From Apostichopus japonicus (lineage: Eukaryota > Echinodermata > Holothuroidea > Aspidochirotida > Stichopodidae), in NCBI RefSeq assembly GCF_037975245.1, contig NC_092577.1, forward strand, positions 24,547,398 through 24,611,397: a stretch of 64,000 nt of DNA, given 5' to 3'. The translations under genes and the position numbers were made by a program. The notes below the pieces were generated by a model. That model was not told the DNA's origin and searched no databases. It saw only the letters and a program-made list of their open reading frames with translations. Positions 20,655 to 31,071 of the stretch are shown piece after piece (position 1 is the first letter of the stretch; each line of letters begins with the position of its first letter).

Positions 20655-21118
20655 CACATAGGCGTAGGAGGCGGGGGCTGCAGCCCCCCCCCCCAACCAG
20701 ATTTTTTCCCCTGAAAATTCTGGCAATATGCTGAGAATTTTTCGGGCACCTACTGAAAGAAAAATTAATAGCAATAGTGTAGCTTAAGGAAATGAATAGT
20801 TAAAAAATGATCTCCTTGGTAATTAAAATAAAGTTCTAAGCTTGGCCGGCTAATTCGCCATTACCACTGTAAAAGAGAGTTTTGACATAATTGGACCTGT
20901 ATGCTTTTTCTCCATAAGACATTTGGTTGTTTACATTAGCATCCGGCGGTATACTGCGCAACTTTCACGGACCGTACGGTACACGATGCGATGTAATGAC
21001 CGATGCTTGCTTATACGATATTGACATTATTGACGGAGCGCGCGAAAAATTTTGGTTATATTTTTCGGGCAAGTCGTTACAGCCCCCAAGTCCAATTGGG
21101 CTCCTACTACACACATAG
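20655..21118. mobile_element. Possible nested MITE
   Basis: The left border reads CACATAGGCGTAGGAGGC, followed by a G-run/C-run hairpin (GGGGGCTGCAGCCCCC). The right border near 21100-21118 carries a rough inverted copy (GGGCTCCTAC...ACACATAG). The interior is AT-rich and non-coding. Inverted borders inside the hAT-like element suggest a small non-autonomous DNA transposon. No target duplication was identified. Confidence 0.35.
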
Positions 21119-21710
21119 ACAGTTTTGAGGCTGTTCACCCTGGAACATGCATTTTCATGCTCACTGATATGATGTGATATCTGCTCTTTGCTTTGCCAAG
21201 GGAGGGGCGAAGCCTGTAGGCAAACTATCTAAGCGTAGCGCCACCATGAGTTGGCGCGAAGCGTACAAGAAAATTTTGGCCGAAAATGCCTCCCAGATCG
21301 CTGGAAATGACACTTCCCAGGCCTTGTAAGTTGCACCTAAGCATTGTCTTTTTTGAAATTACTAGCGATATCATAAAGAAAATTTGCTCGGGTGGGGGGG
21401 GGGCGGTCGCCCCTTCCCGAAATGCGTCATGTTCCCCGACGACTCGGTTGAGTTCAAGACCAGCCACAGTTGGTTCCATAGCACAATTCTACAATTGTTT
21501 AAGGCGTCCATACACACACACACGCGTCATGATAGACCATATATTGTATATATATATAGATACATTAGTGAAAGAGGAAAAATGGAAACGTGAAAAATGG
21601 AGTTGTCGGTGTAAGGGGTAGGGTGAGGCGCGCGTCCCCTCCGTAATCCTCGATCTGTCACTGGCTACCCTGTGTATATTATAGGGGTCAACGCTGTAAT
21701 TATGACTGTT

Positions 21711-21870
21711 CCTCTTTCTCTTCCCGAAGTCTTGGCTCTCTTCTACTCCCTCCTGTTCTCCTTTTTCTCTCTTTCTTCTTTTCTTTTCCCTCCCTTCCTC
21801 TCCTCCTTTTCTTTTTTTCCCCTCCTTTTCCCTTTTTTCTTCTCTTTTTTCTCTCCTCTTTTCCTTACCC
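21711..21870. repeat. Polypyrimidine tract
   Basis: About 160 bp of almost pure C/T (CTTTTCTCCTTTTC-like) lies next to the right inverted end of the hAT-like element. It is low-complexity and could form triplex DNA. Confidence 0.7.
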
Positions 21871-22540
21871 GGGGGGCGCGCGCCCCCAACGCCCCCCCCC
21901 CCTGGATACGCACCTGATGGTGGTTGTTAAACAGACTGTGATTGTTTTTGGTTTTGTTGACCTTTGGTCCGTGTCCATTTTCTTCGCACGTAAAAAGCGA
22001 AAATACAACATGCAATTGAAGGAAACAAAACACTTAAGCAGAAAGATTATTGGTGTGAATTCAAACCACATCAAATGATGACATTAAAAACAGATCTCCA
22101 ATGACTCTACTTGACACCAAAGAATGTGTTCTGCTATCACCAAATGTGGGAAGACTTGCTCCTAAACTTTAGCACAACGTACATTTTATGACTGTAATAA
22201 GAAACATTAACTTGCACCATATCAAGACAAGAATTTCACTTCAAACGGCATCAAAACCAATTACTAACAGTTATGGACCAAAATCAAACCATCTTTTGAA
22301 AAAAAGACATTATTACCTACGTTGATAGCAGGTTTGGCTCCTTGCCCGATACTGCTAGGATCGAAACGTCGACCAACTTGCTTTGACACATTCTCCTACA
22401 CAGGATCTCTAGTGGATAAGCAGTTACCTAACAGTTTTATTTTATTTTTATTTCATAACTCTATTTAAATGATATTAACGTCTCTAGAACACAAGGACAC
22501 TATATCAAGTTGACGCCAAAAAGAACAATTGAGGAGTGAA

Positions 22541-22980
22541 AAAGAGAACAACGGATGGCACTATTTGTTTCATGAATATAACGGTTTCAACAAAAATTAG
22601 CAACCAATACAAGATTTTCAACAATTTCTTCCTAAACAGAGAAACCACATGACCCTCATTACGGGAACTGAAGAGGAGTTGATTGTATCATCAGACCTCA
22701 TCGCCGAAATGAATATCAGCGTAGAAGACTTTATAAATAAGACGCCGATTCAAGTCACAACAACAACAGACAAAGGCAGAATAATAAAAATAGAATTAGC
22801 TCTGGATTCAGATACTGAATAAATCATAAAGCCCATCAACATATTAACTCTTGTTTTGTTTTTATCATTATGTTATATTAAACGAAAGAGCAACAAAGAA
22901 GAACTCAAAAGCCAACCGATTTGTTTCACCTTCATAATACAAATCCAGAAACATCTTCCCTACAAGATCTTACACTATAA
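22541..22980 (+). pseudogene. Small ORFs of unknown origin left of G1
   Basis: A 57-codon frame from ATG 22650 (MTLITGTEEELIVSSDLIAE, continuing through NKTPIQVTTTTDKGR) ends at TAA near 22822. The same frame is open upstream to about 22543 apart from one TAG. A second short frame follows, with a hydrophobic run (INILTLVLFLSLCYI) and a basic tail, like a small single-pass membrane peptide. The composition is protein-like, but I recognise no family. Similar compact short ORFs lie across the G1 element at 62455-62826, so both may be parts of one interrupted unit. Confidence 0.3.
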
Positions 22981-23333
22981 ACACAAGACATAATAAAACT
23001 ACCTTCCGTTTGCATTGACGTCACAATTCAAACATGATGGTCCACGATCATTTAAAAAAAATTATGTTAACTGTGTAGCATTGAATGCTTCCTTCCCAGC
23101 CACCCAAACAATTTGACAACACCGCAAGGACAAAAGTAAATTGTTAGTGTAATATTAGCATTGAGCGTTCCCTCAGTTCTACCCGTCGATGGCCCGCCCC
23201 TCTCCCACAATATGTGTAGAATGAGCGTTCCCTCAGTTGTACCCGTCGATGGCCCCTCTCTAAAAATATGTCTACAGCTTTTGCGAGTTGCAGGTGGGGA
23301 CAGCCAGTGAAAATCGTACCCCTGTTTGTTTAT

Positions 23334-23933
23334 GTAATAAAGTAGAAATTCATCCTGCTACTTAAAGCGCTATGATCTAGATGGAATAGCGCTATATAAA
23401 TATTAATTGTTATGTTATGTTATGTTAAATGTTTGTAAGTGTGGGTACAATAATTGGCTTTACATGTGACTCTCACATGCCCAGGACATACTGCCTATTC
23501 ATATTTTGAATATTCATGATGTCAAAGTGAGTGTACAGTATCTCACTGCCATGCACCCATGTGGGCACTTCACTCTTTGTTGTTGTCCAAGCAATATGCC
23601 AGTTGCAGCTGTGCAAAAGTATTCCGAATTGAGCCTTTTGTGAAAAATTCAATGGTGGTAAAGCTGGTGCTACCTGACTCCGGGTCGTATAGTAAATTGT
23701 GCGACGTGACGCACTGAGGATGTCCTTGGGTTAACGGAGTTGCTGTAAACTTATTCATTTGGGTCTGAGGCTGTTCTTTTCTTATATTGTCATTGCTTTT
23801 GACCCTGGCGTGTTAAAAGGTCAAGGAATTAAGGAAGACAACTTAAACCAAGATATCTACATTTGTACTGTCATCATTTGTTTGGTGTGGCCTGCGCGAC
23901 GCTCCCCTTCCTCCCTGGGCTGGTTCCCTTTCA
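23334..23933. mobile_element. Unclassified insert in G1 5' LTR
   Basis: A 600-bp insert bounded by TTTAT (23329-23333 and 23934-23938) and absent from the 3' LTR. Near its left end AGCGCTAT...ATAGCGCT forms an inverted repeat followed by TATAAATATTAATTG and three to four ATGTT units, reminiscent of the tail of some SINEs. No ORF of note. Class unknown. Confidence 0.5.
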
Positions 23934-24456
23934 TTTATAAACCTTGCTGAATCAGCACCCGAATTTTCAGATGTTTTCCCTTGTTAGTGGTAGCGCAGAT
24001 TGTTTTATTAGTTTTAGCTTACCACGCTCACGAGGTATTCCGAGATTGGCCCCTGACAGAGAAAGAACTTAGAGAACCGCCTATTTTCTGTAAGTTGCTA
24101 CCACTTAACTGGTATATTTGTTCTATCAAACGATTATCTGCTTGGCATGACTTGTAGGTTTAATTGTTTGTCTTAGGAAAGATTAAATCGGGTATCTCTG
24201 GGGTGACGGGAGATATTGTTCGTACACCTAGGGAATTCTAAGAAAACTATCGTTGCGCTAAGTGCATTTAAGTAACAAGAAACTAGGGTGTATTTTTAAG
24301 ACATATTTGTTGTCACTTTCTATAGGGGTTCTATAATTGTAATTTCGACTTACACTAGGCGGCTCACAAACGCTAGTATTATCCTTCATCTGTGAATACA
24401 TTTACCCACGTACTAGTTCGATTCTGATTCGAAAAGAGATGTTCTATTTCGTAATC

Positions 24457-24646
24457 ACTGGCCCTAGACTTTGGAACGCTCTCCCCGTCGACACAAGAAA
24501 TTCGAAGACCATCAGAACTTTTAAAGCTGCTTTAAAGACTCATTTATTTAAGAAATCGTTTTTATAATTGTTTTGTTGTTCAGCGCCATTGAGTGTTTTT
24601 ACAGTAATGTGCGCTTTACCAAGTGTTTCCACCTTAACCTTAACCT
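24457..24646 (+). mobile_element. CR1/L2-like LINE tail in G1 5' LTR
   Basis: A 190-bp insert flanked by TAATC on both sides and missing from the 3' LTR. It encodes GPRLWNALPVDTRNSK...FKAALKTHLFKKSFL, the usual C-terminus of CR1/L2-type reverse transcriptase proteins, followed by a short 3' UTR with CCTTAA repeats. It is a severely 5'-truncated insertion. Confidence 0.75.
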
Positions 24647-25043
24647 TAATCTAAACTGGTTAAGTCCTTAAGCCTCTTGTTGAGTGAGTCCCAACAAAAT
24701 ATCTTGTATGCCTCCACGAGTTAGTGTAACTGCGTACGTGCGTAACTATGTAACTGCGTAAGTGCGTTACTGCGTAATTGCGTAACTTCTTAAGTGCGTA
24801 ACTGTGTTACCGCTGAAGTGTACAGACAATTCCTGTACTATTTCTATTAAGTCTCTGTAAAGTCTGTCAATGCCGTAATCTGTGGTAAATTCATATGCCA
24901 GTGAATGAAAGATCGACTTAATAAATCAATAAATAAGAGATCAACCAGTCATCAACCTCTTCTCCAATTTTTGTCTTGATATATGTTAAGATTTTATTAG
25001 TTCAAGCAGCTGGACTTCGGGAGACACTGGTCAACGTTACACT

Positions 25044-25062
25044 TGGTGGCAGTGGTGGGATA
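25044..25062 (+). other. G1 primer-binding site, Leu-tRNA type
   Basis: TGGTGGCAGTGGTGGGATA begins two bases after the LTR end. It is complementary to the 3' end of animal tRNA-Leu (AAG type), as I recall that sequence, with one mismatch. This would prime minus-strand synthesis. Confidence 0.6.
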
Positions 25063-25699
25063 AGACATCAATCCTGGTCCTTAAAGATAACACATACTGC
25101 TAGACAAAAACCAAGATAGAGGAAGATCCAGTGATAGCCAGTGAATTCACAGAGCCGCAGATACAGTACATAACAGTTAAAGAAGGCTACAGATGAATTT
25201 TTCCAAAACCAACCCATTTACAGACCAGAGGATTCACGATCGAAACAACGTAGAAGGATTGCCCAACCAGGAATGGAGACCCTTGATGACAGAACAGAAC
25301 TCTCGTGTTTCACGAGGTGCATCAACAGCGTTGCCGTCGGAATACGAGGTTCTGAGCTCGGTGGGTTAACAAACAACTGCAAGTCTGGAGGGTGTTACAA
25401 AGTGGTCGACAACATCAACACAGAACAGAAGGGCAACAAGCAATGCGAGTGGATCTGGTAATGAGTATCAACGGACCTGCATGCAGGTAGGCAAACTAAC
25501 CCTTTAATTTTGTCCCTACAGGAAGACGAGCGTAAAGGCCCGGATGCCATCTCTCCATACGCATATCGACCCTGGCACGCTGAACACAGACAAGACAATA
25601 CACAGATACACAGTGGTCAGTGCCATCGGAACTACTCAACAGAGATGCAGACAGATCGGCATATCCCACGAGGTTACAGACAACAGATTGATACCGGTG

Positions 25700-25985
25700 T
25701 ACCTTACATGACCGAAGAATACAGCCCAGCTTCCAGGGAAGGCAAATGTCACACCACCACAGTATGATGGAAGTATAAGCTGGGACGACTACGCAGTACA
25801 ATTCGAGTCGATAGCAGAATTGAATAACTGGCCAGAGGCAGCAAAGGCATTGTATTTGGCAGCAAGTCTGAAGGGACAAGCACGGGCGATCCTGAGTGAC
25901 CTGGACAGTAGTCGGAGAAGAAGTTACAGAGCACTCACAGCAGCTTTAGGCACACGATTTAGTCCGGCGAATCAAACACAGTTGT
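25700..25985 (+). pseudogene. G1 gag, N-terminal half
   Basis: The frame leading to the Gmr1-A insertion encodes TPPQYDGSISWDDYAVQFES, then NNWPEAAKALYLAASLKGQA and a region typical of Ty3/gypsy capsid (substrate-like W..ally..L.G.A). It is cut at 25985 by the nested LTR and resumes at 56477. The region between the primer site (25062) and here is a leader with overlapping open frames; I could not fix the true start codon. Confidence 0.75.
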
Positions 25986-26400
25986 TGTCGCGTCCGTCCC
26001 AGTACGATAAGGCAGATTTCGATGGTTGCGTGGCAGGGACGACACGAATAACGTGAATAACCAGTCCAACAGATAGATATAATGATGTGTATTTATTCGC
26101 CGGATTGATCAGATTACATATGTGGAAACCTATATAATTAGTGGCATTTCTGGTATATTTTTACGTGCCTTCACACACGGAGACCTTACACAGTAGAGGT
26201 ATACAGTGAGACTGAAGTGCTTACAAAACTCATACACGAGGCAAGAGACAAGATACTTTCCTCCAATCATAAGTTAACGTTTTATTCACGTTGAATTCAT
26301 GGAAATCATTTAAGGGTTAAGTTAAACAGAGTATTTACATGCATCTGCATATGTTAAATATACATGAGGGTTCACGACACTATAAGTGTATGACATAACA
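25986..26400 (-). repeat. Gmr1-A 3' LTR
   Basis: A 415-bp LTR starting TGTCGCGTCC and ending TGACATAACA on the plus strand. It differs from the right LTR by scattered substitutions and lacks about 30 bp found there. The minus-strand sequence just upstream of it (26401-26420) is a polypurine tract, GGGAGAGGGAGGCA. Confidence 0.88.
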
Positions 26401-26614
26401 TGCCTCCCTCTCCCTTGAGACTGTGTCAGTCTCCAAACAAATAAGCAAACTAGCAAGTGTTTAAAGAATGTAACATATAAACAATGAAAAAGTTAATGAA
26501 CATCAATCTACACTATAGACATAAGGTGTAAGCATATCACCTGCCATTCTTAAAAAACCATGGACTTACATCCTACTCAATCCATCCGCATTTGAGTTTG
26601 TAACACCTTTCTTC

Positions 26615-27148
26615 TTATACAACTTTAAAGCTAAACTCTTGGAGGATTAAATACCATCTCAAAAGTCGAGATTTTGATGACTTGGACTGGTCTAACCATC
26701 TGAGAGCCAGGTGGTCTATCATAATAGTAAAGTGTCTACCATACAAGTAATATTTCAATTTTGACACAGACCATATTATGGCCAAACACTCCTTTTCAGG
26801 GACTGAATACTTCTCTTCTCTTGACAACAGTTTCCTCCTAATATAAGCAACAGGGTGCTCATTACCATCATCACCAACCTGGCACAGCACTCCACCAAGT
26901 CCAAAATTGGAAGCATCGGTTTGCAGCCTAAAAGGACTTGAAAAGTGAGGTGCAACCAGAATCGGTTCAGATAACAAACAATTCTTAAGGATCTGAAATG
27001 AACTTTGACAGTCTGCAGTCCAGGTCACAGTATTAGGCATGCACTTCTTAAGTAGCTCATACAATCATACAATGGATGTGCAATAGTCGCATAACTTTGA
27101 ATAAACTTTCGGTAGTATCCTGTGATACCAAGAAAAGCACGAACTTCC
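26615..27148 (-). pseudogene. Gmr1-A RNase H and connection region
   Basis: Minus-strand frames encode VRAFLGITGYYRKFIQSYAT and then an RNase H with LQTDASNFGLGGVLCQ, PVAYIRRKLLSREEKYSVPE and KECLAIIWSVSKLKYYLYG. The catalytic TDAS aspartate and ECLA glutamate are present. A third acidic position (DHLAL) follows. It is separated from the reverse transcriptase by a LINE insertion and ends in a stop near 26615. This enzyme removes RNA from the RNA-DNA hybrid during replication. Confidence 0.82.
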
Positions 27149-27153
27149 TTCTT

Positions 27154-27726
27154 CTGGATCTGGATCTGGATCTGGAGTGATACTACTCAACTCCCCTAAA
27201 AGGGGTAAAACGAGTAGGGTGGTGCAGACTTGTTTAAGCTGTGATTGGTTTCTGGCTGTAGTGTTGGGCGACAGCCGCTTTGAAGTTATCCTTGTCCTCG
27301 ATTTCTTTGATGTGTTGTGGGAGGGCGTTCCAGTCTATTAGTGTTTTTGGCATGAATGAGAATTTTAAACAGTTTTTGTTGCAGGCAATTTGAATGTAAG
27401 ATCCGTGTCTTGAAGAGCGGACGACCGGGCGCAGAATTGTTTGCGTTGGTATGGCAAGGCGACCCGATTGGGCTTGGTGTAATATGCAGACTCTCTAGTC
27501 ACTCTTCTTCTTTCCTCCAACGGTTCCCATTTCAGTTCTTGTTTCATGTGTGACACACTGCTAGTCCTTCTGTAATCGGTGGTTACGAACCGAGCACCCC
27601 TGTTTTGAACGGATTCTACTTTCTCTTTAAGTTCTTTGGTTGACGGATCCCATACAGATCCACAGTACTCCATTGTTGGTCGCACTAAAGATTTGTATGC
27701 TAAGTTTTTGACCTGTTTTGACCTGT
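27154..27726 (-). mobile_element. CR1-like LINE tail in Gmr1-A pol
   Basis: The insert is flanked by TTCTT (27149-27153 and 27727-27731) and interrupts the reverse transcriptase-RNase H connection. It encodes RPTMEYCGSVWDPSTKELKE, then KWEPLEERRRVTRES, typical of the C-terminal part of CR1/Jockey-type reverse transcriptase proteins. Its 3' end is a short CCAGAT repeat (about four units, 27154-27178) instead of poly(A). 5'-truncated and dead. Confidence 0.78.
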
Positions 27727-28658
27727 TTCTTCGTTAAGGGTGTGCGAAAATCACGCAGAGCTTGAACTTTGTCAACATTTGGGGAAATAACACCATTTCC
27801 CACAGTATGACCTAAATAAGACACTTGTCGGGCAATTAATATGCACTTCTGTGGTTTGACAGTAAGGCAAGCATCTTGTAATCTACAAAGAACATTTTCT
27901 ACATGTGTCAAATGATCTTCAAAAGTATGACTAAATATTTTTCTTTTGTCGGGTCCTATTATTGCCCAGAAGGCCCGGTAGAACTCCCTCGGAAGCCCGT
28001 CCGAACCCGTGTACTTGCCATTCTTCATCCTCGAAAGCGCCTTCCAAAGCTCAACAGTATCACTAAATATACATATGTCATCAATATAAACTCTACCATA
28101 GTCTCTACAACCCATCAACACCTCATCCATTAGCCTCTGGAACGTACTACTACTGTTCTGCATACCAAAGGGTAAAACATTGTAACAAAACTGACCAAAT
28201 GGGGTCACAAAAGAAGATTTCTCCTTTGTGAAGGGATCAAGAGGGACCTGATAAAACCCTTTTGTTAAATCTAGAGTCGAAATGTACTTAGCATTAGAGA
28301 TGTCATCTAGGATCTCATCAATTCTCGGCATTGTGTACGGGTGAAAATTAGTGTCTGCAGTCAACTGTCTGAAATCTGTACAAATACGAATTGCCCCACC
28401 TGGTTTCACAACATAAACAATTGGTGATGCATAAGCAGAAACAATAGGTTCGATAACCCCAAGTTTGAGCATACTATCCAATTCACTCTTTACCTTCCCC
28501 TTTAAAGCATGGGGGATTCTGTAAGCCCTACGATACACCGGAGCATCACTGGTAGTATTTATGATGTGACTAACCAACGTTGTTCTACCTGGCACATGAG
28601 AAAAAACTTCAGCATATTTTTGCAAAGAGTTATGGATTGCTTCCAACTGTCTATCCAA
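27727..28658 (-). pseudogene. Gmr1-A reverse transcriptase with Tx1 scrap
   Basis: The frame includes GVIEPIVSAYASPIVYVVKP, RICTDFRQLT, STLDLTKGFYQVPLD, FVTPFGQFCYNVLPFGMQNS and catalytic YIDD. Directly after YIDDICIFSD a 44-codon block belongs to Tx1 ORF2 (TVELWKALSRMKNGK...FWAIIGP); the gypsy sequence then resumes at HTFEDHLTHVENVL. The block keeps the frame open. The ORF then runs into the CR1-like insert. Active-site residues are intact, but the enzyme is interrupted and probably inactive. Confidence 0.82.
27939..28055 (-). mobile_element. 117-bp internal Tx1 ORF2 fragment
   Basis: The sequence corresponds to Tx1-A 7260-7369 in the same strand orientation, preceded by a T-rich stretch (TTTTCTTTT). 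It is flanked by a 15-bp direct repeat with one mismatch (AGTATGACTAAATAT at 27924-27938; AGTATCACTAAATAT at 28056-28070). It lacks the LINE 3' end, unlike ordinary truncated insertions. Confidence 0.8.
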
Positions 28659-28700
28659 TAAATCATTTGGTAACTCTATATCCTGCCATGTTTGTGTCTG

Positions 28701-29691
28701 TTAAGGATGCAAATGCATTTCCTCTTGCAACAAACATTCATCATCAAAAGGTAAGCTATCATCATTATTCCCATCTGCACCAGTACATACATTATCTATG
28801 ACACCAGTTACAAAATAACACTGAGCTGCTAAACTATCACCTCTCTCATGAAACTTCTCACACAGATTTACATGGACAACTCTACGCATACGACGTTTGT
28901 TCGGCATACAAATTCCATAGTTGACTTCATGAAGTCGTATTTGAACAACATAGGGACCTTGCCACTTACAATCCGGTATCAAATACCCTGTAAGAAGCAT
29001 TCCTATCATAATACCCCTTCATTTCTGCCTGATAACGCACTTGAGTTTCATTGGCCTCAGCCATCCACTCTGAAAGTCGTTCTCTCATTTGCAGCAAGTA
29101 ACTAGGGATATCAGTTTGATCGCCATCGTCTGATATCTATGCTCCCTTTACGACACTTAAAGGACCACGCACCTGGCGGCCATACAACAATTGAAACGGA
29201 GAGTATCCCGTAGCAACAGAGGGAACCTCTCTATACGCAAAAAGAAAATGAGGTATATACACATCCCAATCTTTCATTTGAGAAGGAGTCAAGGATCTTA
29301 ACATATTCTTTAACGTTCCATGAAACCGTTCTGTTAAGCCATTAGTTTGCGGGTAATAAGCACTAGTGTTAATTTGCTTAATATGCAACTTGTCACACAT
29401 ATCTTTCATAACTGCTGACATAAAGTTAGTACCTTGATCATGTATGATGTGCTCGGGCAACCCAATTCGAGCAAAAACCTTTATAAGAGCATTCACAACA
29501 GTGTCTGATCGAACATTAGATAAAGGTATAGCCTCAGGGAACCGTGTGGCATAATCACATATTATGAGGCTGTATTTACTTTTCTTTCGTGTCCTTGGAA
29601 GCGGACCAACAATATCAATACCAATCCTCTTAAATGGTGTATCAATCACCGGCATCGGCAGAAGTGGATGCTTACCTTTCATAGTACCCTT
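28701..29691 (-). pseudogene. Gmr1-A integrase core and C-terminus
   Basis: On the minus strand the frame starts at the Tx1-B border with DTPFKRIGIDIVGPLPRTRK (first catalytic D), then HDQGTNFMSAVMKD (second D), NTSAYYPQTNGLTERFHGTL (E) and FAYREVPSVATGYSPFQLLY, so the DDE triad is visible. After frame breaks, 29009-28701 has CKWQGPYVVQIRLHEVNYGI, a GPY/F-like tail. The N-terminal zinc domain is missing, cut at the Tx1-B insertion point. It would have integrated the cDNA; it is now truncated. Confidence 0.82.
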
Positions 29692-29906
29692 GTTGGTAGT
29701 TGGTTTTCGTGGAATGCAGACGTGTTTTTCGCTCTCGCTCTACATCTGATAACACCCAATTTTTCAATTTTACTGTACTGTGCTATACTTCCCGCCAGGC
29801 GGGTGTGTGCGTATATTGTGTATAGTTATCGTATATCGTTTTTAGTTTAAAACCTGTCCTTAGTTTGTTTTTCTTACTCCTCTGTGGCCTAGCCACCTTC
29901 GGTATC

Positions 29907-31050
29907 ATGGCATCGCGCCGTGATTCCAAAATTGTTAAGTTGACCTTCACCGGTGAACAAGCGGTTCCACCGGTGCAAGTGTTTAGTATTTTAAAGGGTA
30001 AGGGTGTTGTTGTGCCTGGAGAGGTTCATGCTTTACAAGCTCTCCAGTGTCGTAATACGTATGATCAACGTTTTACCAGTGACGTGACACGGCAGAAGGG
30101 TGTCACGTTGCTGAGTGGGGTTGAAGGTTCCGTATGGGTAAATGTCATCCACGTAGGACTAGAGGTGCGTCAGGAACTTGTCGCAACTCTTTTAGGTCGG
30201 TTTGGGGCTGTCAAGGCCATTAAAATGTGCTCCTACGCACAGGCCCTGGGGTGTTGAACGGGCATCGACAGGTTCGGATCGACCTCAAGCAGGACATTCC
30301 CTCCTTCCTTTTTATTGCCGGGCATAAAGCTCACGTGCGTTACCCCGGTCAGCCCCGTACCTGCTTCAGGTGTGGGGAGATCGGGCACGAAGCCAAGGGC
30401 TGCCCAAATAAAAAGTGTGGGCGCTGCCTTTGTCTTGGGCATACCTCTGCTTGCCCAAGCGAGGTTGTGTGCTCACTCTGTGGGAAGGAGGGACGTGTCT
30501 TTCGCGCTTGTCCCTCCTCTTATGTCTTTATGACAAAGAGTGGGGGTCAAGCAAAGGCGCCAAGTTCTGGCGCACCTACTGCCTCGGAGGAAGCTCCACG
30601 CAGTGGAAACCGGGTCAGGGTTCACCTTCCGCACCTGGTTCACCCTCCCCCGTAGTTGCAGACCCCAACCCCGTGCCCGCACCGAAAAAGTCTCCACCAG
30701 CTTCCCCTATCAACCCCGTGCCCGCACCGTCTCCACCACACAGCGAAGCGGACACGGGGTCTCCACCAGCTTCCCCCATCAACCTGTCCAGTTCCATCCC
30801 CAGTCCGCCGCTGGTATCGCCAGATCCGGAGACTCTGTCTGACGACGACTCGGTCGTCGGGTCTCCGGAGGCTATGTTTGACAGCGACTCCGGAGGCTCG
30901 GTGATCGTCGAGCCGAAACGTGCCCCTGGGACGAGCTGGTACGACGAGATGGGGGAACCCTCTCTGAAAAGGTCGGCCTCAAGTGACGACTCCGACGACG
31001 ATATGTCGTCTAGAGCGCGCTTGAAGTTTACAGAATCGTCGTCGGCGTAG
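29907..31050 (+). pseudogene. Tx1-B ORF1 remnant
   Basis: It starts with an ATG at 29907 (MASRRDSKIVKLTFTGEQ), as in Tx1-A. A deletion near 30127 removes a few residues, and frameshifts occur near 30250, 30450 and 30600. Knuckles CFRCGEIGHEAKGC and CSLCGKEGRVFRAC remain; the latter has lost its histidine (R in place of H), and the middle one has lost a residue. The acidic, proline-rich tail ends at the same SSSA-type C-terminus just before ORF2. Confidence 0.85.
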
Positions 31051-31071
31051 TTTTGCCCCATTGCCCTCTCA

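Larger units (their letters stand above)
19993..21916. mobile_element. Non-coding hAT-like element with inverted ends
   Basis: The left end CAGGCGCGTATCCAGG and the right end, read inverted, CAGGTGCGTATCCAGG match at 15 of 16 bases. The 5-bp ATGGT sits directly outside each end (19988-19992 and 21917-21921). Removing the element reconnects Tx1-D2 3' UTR sequence. CAG-type termini and a 5-bp duplication fit some hAT groups. No transposase was seen, so it is non-autonomous. Inside, a block near 20037-20145 recurs in diverged form near 21227-21320, suggesting nested relatives. Confidence 0.6.
18241..21998 (+). mobile_element. Tx1-D2: ORF1-only Tx1 copy split by a hAT-like element
   Basis: This copy has the family 5' leader, an ORF1, a G-run (19769-19781) and 3' UTR sequence, but no ORF2. 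After a 1.9-kb inserted element (19993-21916) it resumes at 21922 and ends in the Tx1 terminus ACGTAAAAAGC at 21998. The last 75 bases match the short Tx1 tail nested in Tx1-B (33476-33562). The layout resembles half-L1 (ORF1-only) derivatives of mammals. No target duplication was found. Confidence 0.6.
23139..25041 (+). repeat. G1 5' LTR with two insertions
   Basis: It aligns with the 3' LTR from AATTGTTAGTG onward; the first ~33 bases (TGTAACGG...) are missing, so no 5' target duplication can be read. It contains a ~60-bp local duplication (23161-23220 and 23221-23275, GAGCGTTCCCTCAG), two inserts (23334-23933 and 24457-24646) and a short tandem array of TAACTGCGTAAGTGCG-like units at 24726-24807. 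It ends GTTACA, the inverted partner of the TGTAAC seen at the 3' LTR start. Confidence 0.8.

Noticed and set aside
22335-22380. Possible hammerhead-like ribozyme (GGATCGAAACG)
   Set aside because: The conserved CUGAUGA core is not intact and the stems could not be drawn, so the resemblance is only to part of a core.
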